A stretch of 64,000 bases of DNA from Micromonospora sp. NBC_01796 (lineage in GTDB: Bacteria; Actinomycetota; Actinomycetes; Mycobacteriales; Micromonosporaceae), in NCBI RefSeq assembly GCF_035917455.1, contig NZ_CP109078.1, positions 2,108,001 through 2,172,000 of the forward strand, in the 5' to 3' direction. Within the stretch, counting starts at the first letter, position 1. Each line of letters starts with the position of its first letter. Of this stretch, positions 26,300 through 35,056 are shown piece after piece. The notes under the pieces are model-generated. The model worked only from the letters and a program-made list of their open reading frames with translations. It had not been told where the DNA came from and made no database searches. The position numbers and the translations under genes are program-made.

Positions 26300-27592
26300 A
26301 TGGGCGGGACAGCCGGCGCGGGCACCACGACGCCCCGCCCCTCCACGCTGCTGACGGCCAGCGTCGCCGACCGGCCCGATCATCCCGCGCGGCGGGTCCT
26401 GGTCGTGCTGCCGTACGTCCTGCTCGGTCTGGCCACCCTGCTCGCCCTGCTCGACCCCGGGCAGTCGGCGCGGGACCTGCTCACCACCGTCGTCCTGGTC
26501 ACCGTGACCGCGTTGTGGGCGCTGTTCATGAACACCCTCCGGCCGCCGCCCCGTACCCGGCCCACCTGGTCGGTGGTGCTTTTCATGGGCGTACAGACGA
26601 CACTCGCCGGTCTGCTCACGGGGCACCGGGGCATCTTTTTCCTCTTCGCCCTGATCGGTTTCATGCAGGCGTACGAGGTGCTCCCGCCGGTCTGGGGTTT
26701 CCTCTGCGTCACGGCCACCTCGATCCTGGTCAACATCCTGCCGGCCGGTGTACCGAACAACCGCGACTGGATCACGATCACCGTCCTCGTGGTGCTCGCC
26801 CAGATCTTCCTGATCGGCTGGTTCGGCTTTCTGGGCCAACGGTTCACCGAAGAGAGCGAGCAACGTCGGCAGGCGTTGGCCCAACTGGAGGCCGCGCTCG
26901 CGGAGAACGACGGGCTGCACGCGCAACTGCTGATCCAGGCCCGCGAGGCCGGGGTGCACGACGAACGGCAACGGATGGCACACGAGATCCACGACACCCT
27001 GGCCCAGGGGCTCGCCGGCATCATCACCCAGTTGCAGGCCGCCGACCGTACGCGCGAGGATCCGCGGCAGTGGCAACACCACATGGATCACGTACACGCG
27101 CTGGCCCGGGAGAGCCTCGCCGCCGCCCGCCGGTCGGTGGCGGCGGTACGGCCGACCGAACTCGACGATTCGCACCTGCCCGAGGCGATCACCGGACTGG
27201 CCACCCGCTGGTCCCGTGAGTCCGGGGTGCCGGTCCGGGTCGAGACCACCGGCGACCCTCGCCCGATGCTCGCCGAGATCGAGATAACCATGTTCCGGGT
27301 GGCCCAGGAGGCACTGACCAACATCGCCAAGCACGCCCGCGCGAGCAAGGTCGGTGTGACCCTCTCCTACCTGGACGACCTCGTCATGCTGGACGTACGC
27401 GACGACGGGGTGGGCTTCGCGATGGCGGACGTCGCCGAGCCGGGCACCGCCCCCGACGGCACCGGCTTCGGGTTGCGGGCGATCCGGCAGCGGCTGGAGC
27501 GGGTCGACGGCACCCTGACCGTCGAGACCGCGCCCGGCGACGGGACCGCGATCAACGCCAGCATCCCGACGACGGTGGAGAACGAATCATGA
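26300..27592 (+). CDS. NarL-type sensor histidine kinase of the exporter operon
   Basis: 430 residues from ATG 26300 (GAGGTGGGG upstream). Four to five membrane helices occupy residues about 30-190, with very short loops, an intramembrane-sensing layout. A coiled linker leads to the HisKA_3 dimerisation domain, phospho-acceptor His231 in RQRMAHEIHDTLAQG. The HATPase domain has the N-box VAQEALTNIAKHA and the G1 box VRDDGVGF. The gene overlaps the response regulator by ATGA. By analogy with similar modules it senses envelope stress and controls the exporter. Confidence 0.94.
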   Translation: MGGTAGAGTTTPRPSTLLTASVADRPDHPARRVLVVLPYVLLGLATLLALLDPGQSARDLLTTVVLVTVTALWALFMNTLRPPPRTRPTWSVVLFMGVQTTLAGLLTGHRGIFFLFALIGFMQAYEVLPPVWGFLCVTATSILVNILPAGVPNNRDWITITVLVVLAQIFLIGWFGFLGQRFTEESEQRRQALAQLEAALAENDGLHAQLLIQAREAGVHDERQRMAHEIHDTLAQGLAGIITQLQAADRTREDPRQWQHHMDHVHALARESLAAARRSVAAVRPTELDDSHLPEAITGLATRWSRESGVPVRVETTGDPRPMLAEIEITMFRVAQEALTNIAKHARASKVGVTLSYLDDLVMLDVRDDGVGFAMADVAEPGTAPDGTGFGLRAIRQRLERVDGTLTVETAPGDGTAINASIPTTVENES

Positions 27593-28239
27593 AGACCGGA
27601 CCGGTACGCCTGCTGATCGTCGACGACCATCCGGTGGTCCGCAACGGGCTGCGCGGCGCCTTCACCGGCTCGGACGAGTTCGAGGTGGTGGGCGAGGCCG
27701 GTGACGGCACGGAGGCGCTGGCGCAGGTCGCCGCGCTGCGCCCGGATGTGGTGCTGATGGACCTGCGGATGCCACGGATGGACGGTGTCGAGGCGATCCG
27801 CGAGCTCAACCGGACCGCGCCGACCGTACGGGTGCTGGTGTTGACCACGTTCGACACCGACAGCGACGTGCTGCCCGCGATCGAGGCGGGCGCCACCGGT
27901 TACCTGCTCAAGGACGCGCCCACCGACGAACTGCTCCGTGCGGTACGCCTGGCCGCCAACGGTGAGGCGGTGCTCTCCCCGACGGTGGCCGGTCGGTTGA
28001 TGGGTCAGATGCGCCGGCCGGCCCGGCCCGGCAAACCCGCCCAGGGCACGCTCAGCCAGCGTGAACTCCAGGTGCTCAAGCTCGTGGCCGACGGGGCGAC
28101 CAACCGGGAGGCCGCGTCGAAGCTGTTCATCAGCGAGGCCAGCATCAAGACCCACCTGCTGCGCATCTACGACAAGCTCGGCGTACGGGACCGGGCCGCC
28201 GCGGTCGGCGAGGCGTTCCGTCGGGGCCTGTTCACCTGA
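27589..28239 (+). CDS. NarL/LuxR-family response regulator
   Basis: 216 residues. The receiver domain has the acidic pocket (VDDHPVVRNGL), phosphorylatable Asp58 (VLMDLRMPRMDG) and the Thr and Lys switch residues (VLVLTTF; LLKDAP). The LuxR-type helix-turn-helix at about 150-210 has LSQRELQVLKLVADGATNRE and SEASIKTHLLRIYDKLG. It is coupled to the kinase and probably activates the exporter operon. A compact hairpin follows at 28253-28273. Confidence 0.95.
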   Translation: MKTGPVRLLIVDDHPVVRNGLRGAFTGSDEFEVVGEAGDGTEALAQVAALRPDVVLMDLRMPRMDGVEAIRELNRTAPTVRVLVLTTFDTDSDVLPAIEAGATGYLLKDAPTDELLRAVRLAANGEAVLSPTVAGRLMGQMRRPARPGKPAQGTLSQRELQVLKLVADGATNREAASKLFISEASIKTHLLRIYDKLGVRDRAAAVGEAFRRGLFT

Positions 28240-28251
28240 AGCGCCCCCACG

Positions 28252-29454
28252 TCAGCCTCTGGGTGGGAGGCTGCGTGCGCCCGGCAGCGGGCCGTTGAGC
28301 CGGATCTCGAAGCCCACCACCACCGCGAGTACGGCCGCGGCCAGCCCGGTCGAGGCGAGCGGCGCGAGTCCGACCATGGCCGGGGAGGCGACGATCAGCA
28401 CCGCCAGCCCGACCAGCCGGGGTGTGGCCGCGCGGGTGAACACCTGCCGCCCCAGCAGCGCGTGACCGGCGAGGAAGAGCGCCGGTCCGCCCAGCATGGC
28501 CGCGACCCAGGAGGCCGGGGCGGAACCGGTCGGATGCCTGATCACCAGCTCGTCGGCGACGGTGATGCCCACCACCCCCATGACCATGATCAGATGGGCC
28601 AGGGCCGCCTCCTTGCTCCGCGAACGAGGCTCGTTGCCGTCGGCGGGGTCGCTCGCGCCGGAGAACGCCGGGCCGAGCTTCTCCCTGGTCCGGTGGAAGT
28701 AGATCCAGTACAGCGACACGGTGATACAGAAGGACAGCGTGAACGCCGTACCCCGGTGGAGGCTGAAGTCGCTGTCGTGGAACGTACGGCCGGTGATGGC
28801 GACGGTCTCGCCGAGCGCGATGATCACGAAGAGGCGGTAGCGCTCGGCCATGTGCTCGTCGGCCAGGTTCCATTCCGCCGAACTCGTACGCCCCAGCCCC
28901 GGCACCGGCCAGCCGACGAGCGCGGCCACGTAGTCGATCGCCAGTGCCAGGCTCCACAGGGCCAGCCGGCCGGCGTCCTCCACCATCGCCCCGGCGAACC
29001 AGGGCACCGCCGAGACGGCGAACCAGACCGCTCCCCGCAGCGGCCGGCGGCCCAGGTGGTGATGCCGCAGGGCGAAGGCGAGGATCGAGCTGCGGCCGAG
29101 GTTGATCGCCACGTACGCGATCGCGAACAGCAGCCCGCGCTCCTCGAACGCCTCCGGAATGGCGGTCGAGGTCACCAGGATGCCGAACATGGTGGCGGTG
29201 ATCAGGAACTGGAGCCGGATCAGCCGTGAGTCCAGGGTGTCGGTCAGCAGGTTCGTGTACGACCAGACCCACCAGACCGCCATCAGCAGGATCAGGGTCT
29301 GGAAGGCGCCGACCCAGTCCAGGTGGGCCATCAACGTCTGGGAGAGCCGGAACAGGGTGAAGACGAACACCAGGTCGAAGAAGAGCTCGATGTAGGTGAC
29401 GCCCTTCGGCTGGCCCAGGTCGCGGAGCAGGTCGGACCGCTGATCCGTGTCCAT
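28252..29454 (-). CDS. Low temperature requirement A (LtrA) family membrane protein
   Basis: 400 residues from ATG 29454 (GAGGG upstream), with about 11-12 hydrophobic segments. The N-terminal KGVTYIELFFDLVFVFTLF and the VWWVWSYTNLLTD motif are diagnostic of the LtrA family, named after a Listeria low-temperature growth locus. The molecular function of the family is not settled. It ends convergently with the response regulator, with their stops 13 bases apart. The upstream frame to 29613 is a non-coding extension. Confidence 0.92.
   Translation of the reverse strand: MDTDQRSDLLRDLGQPKGVTYIELFFDLVFVFTLFRLSQTLMAHLDWVGAFQTLILLMAVWWVWSYTNLLTDTLDSRLIRLQFLITATMFGILVTSTAIPEAFEERGLLFAIAYVAINLGRSSILAFALRHHHLGRRPLRGAVWFAVSAVPWFAGAMVEDAGRLALWSLALAIDYVAALVGWPVPGLGRTSSAEWNLADEHMAERYRLFVIIALGETVAITGRTFHDSDFSLHRGTAFTLSFCITVSLYWIYFHRTREKLGPAFSGASDPADGNEPRSRSKEAALAHLIMVMGVVGITVADELVIRHPTGSAPASWVAAMLGGPALFLAGHALLGRQVFTRAATPRLVGLAVLIVASPAMVGLAPLASTGLAAAVLAVVVGFEIRLNGPLPGARSLPPRG
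28253..28273. terminator. Compact hairpin in the convergent junction
   Basis: CAGCCTC (28253-28259) pairs with GAGGCTG (28267-28273) around a 7-base loop, starting 14 bases after the response-regulator stop and overlapping the last LtrA codons. A weak terminator candidate for the plus-strand operon. Confidence 0.45.
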
Positions 29455-29575
29455 CCACCCTCGTCCCGCCCCGCCCGTCCCGGACCGCCCGGCTGTCGGT
29501 CCAGTCGTACCACGGGGTCGGGTGGGCGTACCGGCGGTTGCCCGGAACCGGCCGGGCCCGCCCGGTCCGGTGAAA

Positions 29576-29610
29576 AGGCAGGGCGCCTGTGCGAACAAGG
29601 CGCCCTGCCT
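29576..29610 (-). terminator. Rho-independent terminator of the glycerophosphodiesterase gene
   Basis: A 13-bp perfect stem AGGCAGGGCGCCT (29576-29588)/(29598-29610), a 9-base loop, and on the minus strand a TTTTCACC run immediately after, lie 26 bases beyond the gene's stop. This is the clearest intrinsic terminator in the window. Confidence 0.88.
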
Positions 29611-29635
29611 CACCTCGGAGCCGAGGGCGGGCCGC

Positions 29636-30766
29636 TCAGCGGAGCGCGGCGCGGGCGGCTACCGCCGTGTCGGGGTGGTCGCTGAAGACACCGTCGAGGC
29701 CGAGGCTGAAGAACAGCTCGTACTCGGACGTGGTGTCGCCCCGGGCGTTCGGGTCGGTCCCGAGGCGGAAGTCGGTCGGGAGGAACTGGTTCTCCGCCCG
29801 GAACGTCCAGGCGTGCACGTCCAGGCCGACCCGGTGCGCGTCACGTACGACGTTGGTGGGGGCGAGCAGCTTGCCGTTGGCGTCGCGGGGCACGATCAGG
29901 TTCTTGGTCGCGCCGATCCCGTCCGCGTACGTGCTGATCCACTTCAGGTTCTCCGGCTTGACCAGATCCAGGTACGTGCGCGGGTCACCGGCCACGGTGA
30001 AGTCGTACGGCCGCCCGGTGGCGTCGAGCAGCTGGGCCAGCCGTACGTCGGTCAGCTTGCTCAGCTTGCGGAGGTTCGCGGTCTCGAAGGACTGGATGAA
30101 CACCGCGTCCTTGCGACTGGTCAGGCCGTTGCGCTTGAGCACCCGGACCAGCGGCTCCTCCAGGGCCAGCCCGATCGACTGGAAGTACGTGGGGTGCTTG
30201 GTCTCCGGGTAGATGCCGATGGTGCGGCCGACCCGCCGGCTCTCCGACTTGGCGAGGTCGATGACCTCCTGGAGGGTCGGGATCTCCAGGGTGCCGTCGA
30301 AGGCGGTGTTGGTCGGCCGGACCTGCGGCAGCCGCTCCTTGGCCCGCAGCGTCTTCAGCTCGGCCAGGGTGAAGTCCTCGGTGAACCAGCCGGTGACCGC
30401 GATCCCGTCGATGGTCTTGGTGGCCTTGCGGCCGGCGAACTCCGGGTGGTCGGCGACGTTCGTGGTCCCGGAGATCTCGTTCTCGTGCCGGGCGACCAGC
30501 ACTCCGTCCCGGGTGGAGACCAGGTCGGGCTCGATGAAGTCGGCGCCGAGCCGGATCGCCAACCGGTACGACTCCAGGGTGTGCTCGGGCCGGTAACCGC
30601 TGGCTCCACGGTGGGCGATCACCAGCGGCTTCGCGTCGCGGGACTTGTCCGCCTGCCGCTGGTCCGACTCGTCGCTGTGGCGGGCGGCGGACGACGAGGT
30701 GGGGATCGCCACCACCGCCGCCAGCAGTACGCCGGCCAGGCCGAGAATGGGAAGGGTACGTCGCAC
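29636..30766 (-). CDS. glpQ: Secreted glycerophosphodiester phosphodiesterase
   Basis: 376 residues; GTG at 30766 with AGGAGA upstream. A signal peptide (MRRTLPILGLAGVLLAAVVA) precedes the GDPD TIM barrel. It has IAHRGASGYRPEHTLESY (catalytic His), FIEPDLVSTRDGVLVARHE (metal Glu/Asp and second His) and a C-terminal VHAWTFRAEN. It cleaves glycerophosphodiesters to glycerol-3-phosphate and alcohol outside the cell, feeding phosphate or glycerol scavenging. Size and insertions match GlpQ-type periplasmic enzymes rather than the short cytoplasmic UgpQ type. I saw no clear Pho box. Confidence 0.94.
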   Translation of the reverse strand: MRRTLPILGLAGVLLAAVVAIPTSSSAARHSDESDQRQADKSRDAKPLVIAHRGASGYRPEHTLESYRLAIRLGADFIEPDLVSTRDGVLVARHENEISGTTNVADHPEFAGRKATKTIDGIAVTGWFTEDFTLAELKTLRAKERLPQVRPTNTAFDGTLEIPTLQEVIDLAKSESRRVGRTIGIYPETKHPTYFQSIGLALEEPLVRVLKRNGLTSRKDAVFIQSFETANLRKLSKLTDVRLAQLLDATGRPYDFTVAGDPRTYLDLVKPENLKWISTYADGIGATKNLIVPRDANGKLLAPTNVVRDAHRVGLDVHAWTFRAENQFLPTDFRLGTDPNARGDTTSEYELFFSLGLDGVFSDHPDTAVAARAALR

Positions 30767-30893
30767 CGCAGGTCTCCTGACGTGGGTTCGGGTGGAACCC
30801 GATCCAACCGCCGACGGGCGACGGTCAGGAGGTCGGTGGCTGACCGAAAGATGAACAACTATCCCGTCGTCGGCGGATGACCTGCGGCGTCGG

Positions 30894-32474
30894 TCAGGCG
30901 GTGGCGAGGAGCTGGTCCACCGGGGCGTACTCGTCGGTGAGCACGATGGCGTCGTCGATGAACCCGTCCAGGTTCGGCCCGTCCAGCACGGTGACCGGTT
31001 CGTCGAGCGCGCCGAGCCGGGTGCGCAGCGCCTCGATCGGCAGCGGCGTGTCGGCGGCGACGATCAGGAAGTTGGCGCCCCGGGCGCCGGTGATCGCGTT
31101 CGGCGGTGCGACGACCGCGACGTGGGTGAACTCGGCCTTGACGGTGGCGAGTTCGGCGCGGATGAATCGCAGCGGCGGGTAGTCGATGACGTTCTGGACG
31201 TACATCCCACCGGGGCGGACCACGCGCCGGATATCGGCCGCCATCTCCCGGGTGGCCAGGTGCCACGGCACCACGAGGTGACCGAAGGCGTCACCGACGA
31301 CCAGGTCGGCGCTGTCGTCGGGCAGTTCACCGACCAGCATCCGGGCGTCGCCGACCACCGCCCGCAGTTCCGGGCCCGGCCGTACGCCCAACTCGCGGCG
31401 ACCCAGCTCGACCAGCTCACCGTCGATTTCGAACACCGTGTTGACGGTTCCCGGTCGGGTGGCGGTCAGGTACGTCGGGATGGTGAACCCGCCGCCGCCG
31501 AGGTGCACCGCGTCCAGCCGCTGCCCGGCCGGCGCGAACACGTCCGCCACCGCACCGATCCACTGCGTGTACGCGAACTCCAGGTGGGTCGGGTCGGCCA
31601 GGTCGACGTACGAGTGCCAGGCCGAGTTGAGCACCAGCAGCCGGCCGTCCGGGTTGTCGGCGTCGGCCTCGACGCTGGCGCAGTGGTACGCGGTCTCCAC
31701 GTCGCACGGGTTCGGCGACACCGTGGCCAGTCCCGCCCCGACCAGTCCGAGCAGTGCCACCGCCGCCTTCACCCGGGGCCGCCCCGGCACCGAGGTCCGG
31801 TCCTGCCGCCACAGGTACCACCCGAGCCAGAGGCCGGTCAGTCCGAGCAGGAGCGCGAGCCCGACGATGATGACGGTGCTCGGCAGGGCCGCGACCAGCA
31901 CGAATCCGGTGCCGAGGGTGGCGGTGATGCCGCCCAGGGTGCCGATGCTGGACAGCCGACCGACCACCTGTCCGGTCCGGCGCAGATCGCTGAGCTGCAA
32001 CTTCACCACCAGCGGGGTGACGGCGGCGAGCAGTGCTGCCGGCAGGAACACCGCCAGCGCGGTCAGCAGCAGGATGCCGGCGGTGGCGCCACCGCGGAGC
32101 ACCTCACCGGCGTACCGGACGACGGGCAGGGTGATCGCGGTGGTGATCCCGGCGAGGACCAGGGCCGGGGCGAGCAGCGTACGGGGGTCGCGCCGGTCGG
32201 CAAGCCACCCGCCGAGCCACGCCCCGTACGCGATGGCGCCGAGCGCCACCCCGATCACCGAGCTGGTGACCTGGAGGGTGACTCCGAGGTACGGGCCGAC
32301 CAGGCGCAGGGACACGGTCTCCAGTACGAGCACCGCGCCGCTGGCGAGGAAAACGAGTGTCGCGGCGAGCCCGTTCGGCAGCGCGCGGGGCCCGGCCGCT
32401 TCGGTCACGGGTGGGCTCGTCGGCGTCACGGGCACGCTCGCCTGAGCGGGTACGTTCGCAGGTGTTGTCTCCAT
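30894..32474 (-). CDS. Fused MFS-like membrane domain and spermidine-synthase-like domain
   Basis: 526 residues. The first ~250 contain about seven membrane helices with ASGAVLVLETVSLRLVGPYLG, the hallmark of the fused-MFS/spermidine synthase family. The soluble C-terminal domain (about 280-526) resembles the aminopropyltransferase Rossmann fold (LDAVHLGGGGFTIPTYL, then VVGDARMLV and DLVVGDAFGH). The catalytic Asp of true spermidine synthases is within a DAF motif here. Whether it makes polyamines or transfers another group is unknown. It stands alone between unrelated minus-strand genes. Confidence 0.9.
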   Translation of the reverse strand: METTPANVPAQASVPVTPTSPPVTEAAGPRALPNGLAATLVFLASGAVLVLETVSLRLVGPYLGVTLQVTSSVIGVALGAIAYGAWLGGWLADRRDPRTLLAPALVLAGITTAITLPVVRYAGEVLRGGATAGILLLTALAVFLPAALLAAVTPLVVKLQLSDLRRTGQVVGRLSSIGTLGGITATLGTGFVLVAALPSTVIIVGLALLLGLTGLWLGWYLWRQDRTSVPGRPRVKAAVALLGLVGAGLATVSPNPCDVETAYHCASVEADADNPDGRLLVLNSAWHSYVDLADPTHLEFAYTQWIGAVADVFAPAGQRLDAVHLGGGGFTIPTYLTATRPGTVNTVFEIDGELVELGRRELGVRPGPELRAVVGDARMLVGELPDDSADLVVGDAFGHLVVPWHLATREMAADIRRVVRPGGMYVQNVIDYPPLRFIRAELATVKAEFTHVAVVAPPNAITGARGANFLIVAADTPLPIEALRTRLGALDEPVTVLDGPNLDGFIDDAIVLTDEYAPVDQLLATA

Positions 32475-32510
32475 CGGAGCGATCGTACGCAGGCCAGGGG
32501 CGCTTCGATG

Positions 32511-33575
32511 TCAAACCATCGAGAGATGAACATGGTTCGTGTGGTCGCCGGCCGGGCTGCCGCCGCCGCTGTAGGACCGCCACCCGGTGCCGGGCATCCA
32601 GATCTGTCGGTACCAGATCACGTAGAGCACACCGAGGGAGCTGGCGTTCTTGACGTAGTACGCGGCCAGGTTGTTGCCGTACGTGCGGTCGCCGCCGGTC
32701 GCGTCGGCGTCCTTGAAGCCGCTGGTCGCGGAGGCGAAGTCGCAGGCGCGTCCCTTGGGGTGTTCACCGCCACCGCTGGGACGGTGGCAGGAGACGTAGC
32801 GCTTGTAGCCGGCGGCCTGCGCCTGGTTCATCGCGTGCAGGGTCCGGGGGGTGATGCAGCCGGTGGTGGTGGGGTCGTTGATGGTGCAGGACTCCTTCGG
32901 CCAGGAGCCGTCGGAGTTCTTCGGCGCCGGCTTGGCCGCGGGCGAGTTGGCGGCGACGAAACCGGTGCTGGACTTGCCCCCGACGGCAGCGAGGGCGCGT
33001 TCGGCGTCGGTCTTCCGCTTGGCGATCACGGCGAGCTGTTTCTGCTGCTCCCGTACCTCGTTGTCGATCGCGGCCTTGGCCCGGGTCGCCTCCTCGCGCG
33101 CCTCGGTGAGCGCCCGGAGCTGCTTGTCGTCGCGCTGGGCCATCACCTCCAGCCCGGCGGCCCGCTCCAGGAACGCCTCGGGCGAGGCACTGTTGAGCAG
33201 GGTGGCGACGGCGCTGAGCCGGCCGAGCCGGTAGGACTCCACGGCGACCTCGGCGACCACCGCGTTCAGCTCGGTCAGCCGGACCTCGACCTTGGCCAGT
33301 TCGGCGGTGAGCGCGGCCTGACGCTTGACCGAATTGTCGAGTTTGGCCTTCGCCTCGATGTGTCCCTTGGAGACGGCTTCGAGCGTGTCGCGCAGGTTCT
33401 TGCTGCCGCCCTCGTCACCGGGGCTGCTGGGCGCGAGCGCGAGCGGTCCGTAACCGAGGGATCGGGCGGTGGGGGCCGCGGCGGCGGGAGTTCCAGTAGC
33501 GACCACCACGGCGGCGAGCAGTGCCGCGAGCGTTCCCGACGCGCGGCGCCGGATTCTGGCCGTCCTGCGAGGCAC
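32511..33575 (-). CDS. Secreted coiled-coil peptidoglycan hydrolase-like protein with M15-type C-terminus
   Basis: 354 residues from GTG 33575 (GGAAGGAACGG upstream). A signal peptide (SGTLAALLAAVVVATG) precedes a long coiled coil of about 150 residues, like the autoinhibitory hairpin of RipA/FtsX-partner hydrolases. After a Pro/Ala linker, the C-terminal domain has conserved cysteines. It also has EHPKGRACDFA (His and Asp ligands) and DHTNHVHLSM (His ligands), the zinc pattern of D,D-/L,D-carboxypeptidases of the VanY/M15 type. It probably cleaves wall peptides under control of the coiled coil. The 226-base leader upstream contains several stem structures. Confidence 0.88.
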   Translation of the reverse strand: MPRRTARIRRRASGTLAALLAAVVVATGTPAAAAPTARSLGYGPLALAPSSPGDEGGSKNLRDTLEAVSKGHIEAKAKLDNSVKRQAALTAELAKVEVRLTELNAVVAEVAVESYRLGRLSAVATLLNSASPEAFLERAAGLEVMAQRDDKQLRALTEAREEATRAKAAIDNEVREQQKQLAVIAKRKTDAERALAAVGGKSSTGFVAANSPAAKPAPKNSDGSWPKESCTINDPTTTGCITPRTLHAMNQAQAAGYKRYVSCHRPSGGGEHPKGRACDFASATSGFKDADATGGDRTYGNNLAAYYVKNASSLGVLYVIWYRQIWMPGTGWRSYSGGGSPAGDHTNHVHLSMV

Positions 33576-33801
33576 GAAAGCCGTTCCTTCCGTCGGCCGC
33601 CTACCCCCGGTTACCTGGTAGCTCTTTCGGCGGCGGCCACCGCCGGCGCCGGATGCGGCGCCTCCGGGCGGGAGACCGGGGGTCACACTACCGGACCACG
33701 GACGCGCTGTCGGCCCTGCGCGTCTACCACATCGCATCGTCGTCGGTGAGTGAAACACGGCATTCACTCTGTGTATCAGTGCTCACACCGAAGCGTTCCG
33801 A
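33576..33801 (-). promoter_or_regulatory. Structured leader/intergenic region upstream of the wall hydrolase
   Basis: Read on the minus strand, GAGTGAA/TTCACTC forms a hairpin (33748-33754, 33763-33769) close to the end of the previous gene, a probable terminator. Nearer the start codon, GCCGCC and GGCGGC can enclose a CTACC/GGTAG stem. Wall-hydrolase leaders in actinomycetes often carry c-di-AMP riboswitches, but I do not see the conserved ydaO core, so only structural potential is claimed. Confidence 0.35.
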
Positions 33802-34599
33802 TCACAGGGTCGGAACGAGCGTTTCCCGTACCGTGTGCCAGATTCGTTCGTCGGCGGCGACGAGCAAGCCGAACCGGTCGTCGGCCGGGTCGTACGGCGT
33901 CCCGTCGAGCCGTCGCGCCACCCCGCCCGCCTCCCGCAGCAGCATCACCCCGGGAGCGTGGTCCCACGGCAGGGTGCGCCAGAAGAACGCGAACTGCTGG
34001 TCGCCGGTGAGGATGTCCGCGTACTCGCGGCCGGCGCAGTGCAGTCCGGGCAGGACCGTACCGAGCCGGTGTGCGCCGGCCTCCACCGAGGCCCGCCAGG
34101 CCGGGGGCAGGAACCGGGTCATCACCGCGCCGCGCAGGGCCGTCGCCGGCCGGTCGACCGCCGGCCGCACCGCCACCCCGTCGAGGTACGTCCCCCGCCC
34201 CGCCTCGGCGGTCAGCAGCCGGTCCGAGATCGGGTCGAGGATCCAACTCGCCCGACTCACGCCCGCCTCGATCAGCGCCACCATGACCGCGAACGGCTCC
34301 CGCCCGGCGGCGTAGTTGGCCGTACCGTCGATCGGGTCGACCAGCCAGACCGGGGTCGTACGGTGCAGGTGGTCCAGGAGCGCGGGCTCGGCGGCGACGC
34401 CCTCCTCGCCGACCACGACGGAGCCGGGCAGCAGCCGGAGCAGTCCCTCGGCGAGGATCAGCTCGGCCCGCCGGTCGGCGACCGTGACCAGCTCGCCCGG
34501 AGCCTTCTCGGACACGTCGTCGCGTCCCAGGTGCCCGAAGAGCGGCAGGATGACATCGGCCGCGACGGTCCTGAGCAACGCCCCCACTTCTTCGATCAT
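33802..34599 (-). CDS. Inositol monophosphatase-family phosphatase
   Basis: 265 residues. Metal-binding motifs are GEEGVA (first Glu), VDPIDGTANYAAG (central Asp-Pro-Ile-Asp) and WDHAPGVMLLREAGG (last Asp). These are the three lithium-sensitive-phosphatase signatures. The family hydrolyses myo-inositol-1-phosphate, 3'-phosphoadenylyl nucleotides, histidinol-phosphate or fructose-1,6-bisphosphate; sequence does not select among them. Its ATG (34599) lies 4 bases after the response-regulator stop, so it is the fourth gene of the signalling operon. Confidence 0.92.
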   Translation of the reverse strand: MIEEVGALLRTVAADVILPLFGHLGRDDVSEKAPGELVTVADRRAELILAEGLLRLLPGSVVVGEEGVAAEPALLDHLHRTTPVWLVDPIDGTANYAAGREPFAVMVALIEAGVSRASWILDPISDRLLTAEAGRGTYLDGVAVRPAVDRPATALRGAVMTRFLPPAWRASVEAGAHRLGTVLPGLHCAGREYADILTGDQQFAFFWRTLPWDHAPGVMLLREAGGVARRLDGTPYDPADDRFGLLVAADERIWHTVRETLVPTL

Positions 34600-34603
34600 G
34601 GCG

Positions 34604-35056
34604 TCAGCCCCGCGGCGGGAGCTTCACCACGCTGACGAAGAACTCGTCGATCTGCCGGACCACCGTGATGAACCGCTCGAAGTCGACCGGCTTGGTCACG
34701 TACGCGTTCGCGTGCAACTGGTAGCTGCGCAGGATGTCCTCGTCGGCCTGGGAGGTGGTCAGCACCACCACCGGGATCCGGCAGAGCTGTTCGTCGTTCT
34801 TGATCTCGCGCAGCACCTCGCGCCCGTCGCGGCGGGGCAGGTTGAGGTCGAGCAGGATCAGGTCCGGCGACGTCGCGTCCGCGTACTGGCCCTCGCGCCG
34901 CAGGTAGGCGAGCGCCTCCGCACCGTCGGAGACCACGGTCAGCCGGTTGCGCAGCTTGTGCTCCTCGAACGCCTCCTGCGTCATGAGCACGTCGCCGGGA
35001 TCATCCTCGACCAGGAGAACCTCGATCGGACTCTTGCCGTCCGGCGGTGCCGTCAT
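34604..35056 (-). CDS. Single-domain response regulator (Rcp1-like)
   Basis: 150 residues from ATG 35056, overlapping the kinase stop (ATGA). Acidic pocket LVEDDPGD, phospho-Asp70 ([13 protein letters not shown]), Thr switch [13 protein letters not shown] and Lys ([10 protein letters not shown]). The pattern with a two-residue insertion after the first acidic motif matches the Rcp1/phytochrome-type receivers that act without an output domain. It likely takes phosphate from the adjacent kinase and signals by protein contact. The longer upstream frame lies in the kinase gene and is not used. Confidence 0.93.
   Translation of the reverse strand: MTAPPDGKSPIEVLLVEDDPGDVLMTQEAFEEHKLRNRLTVVSDGAEALAYLRREGQYADATSPDLILLDLNLPRRDGREVLREIKNDEQLCRIPVVVLTTSQADEDILRSYQLHANAYVTKPVDFERFITVVRQIDEFFVSVVKLPPRG

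Noticed and set aside
31122-33749. An 875-codon plus-strand open frame opposite the spermidine-synthase-like and wall-hydrolase genes
   Set aside because: No motif and skewed composition; the two minus-strand genes explain the region.
33576-33801. c-di-AMP (ydaO) riboswitch in the wall-hydrolase leader
   Set aside because: Location fits, but the conserved core words were not found by eye. Kept only as a structured leader.
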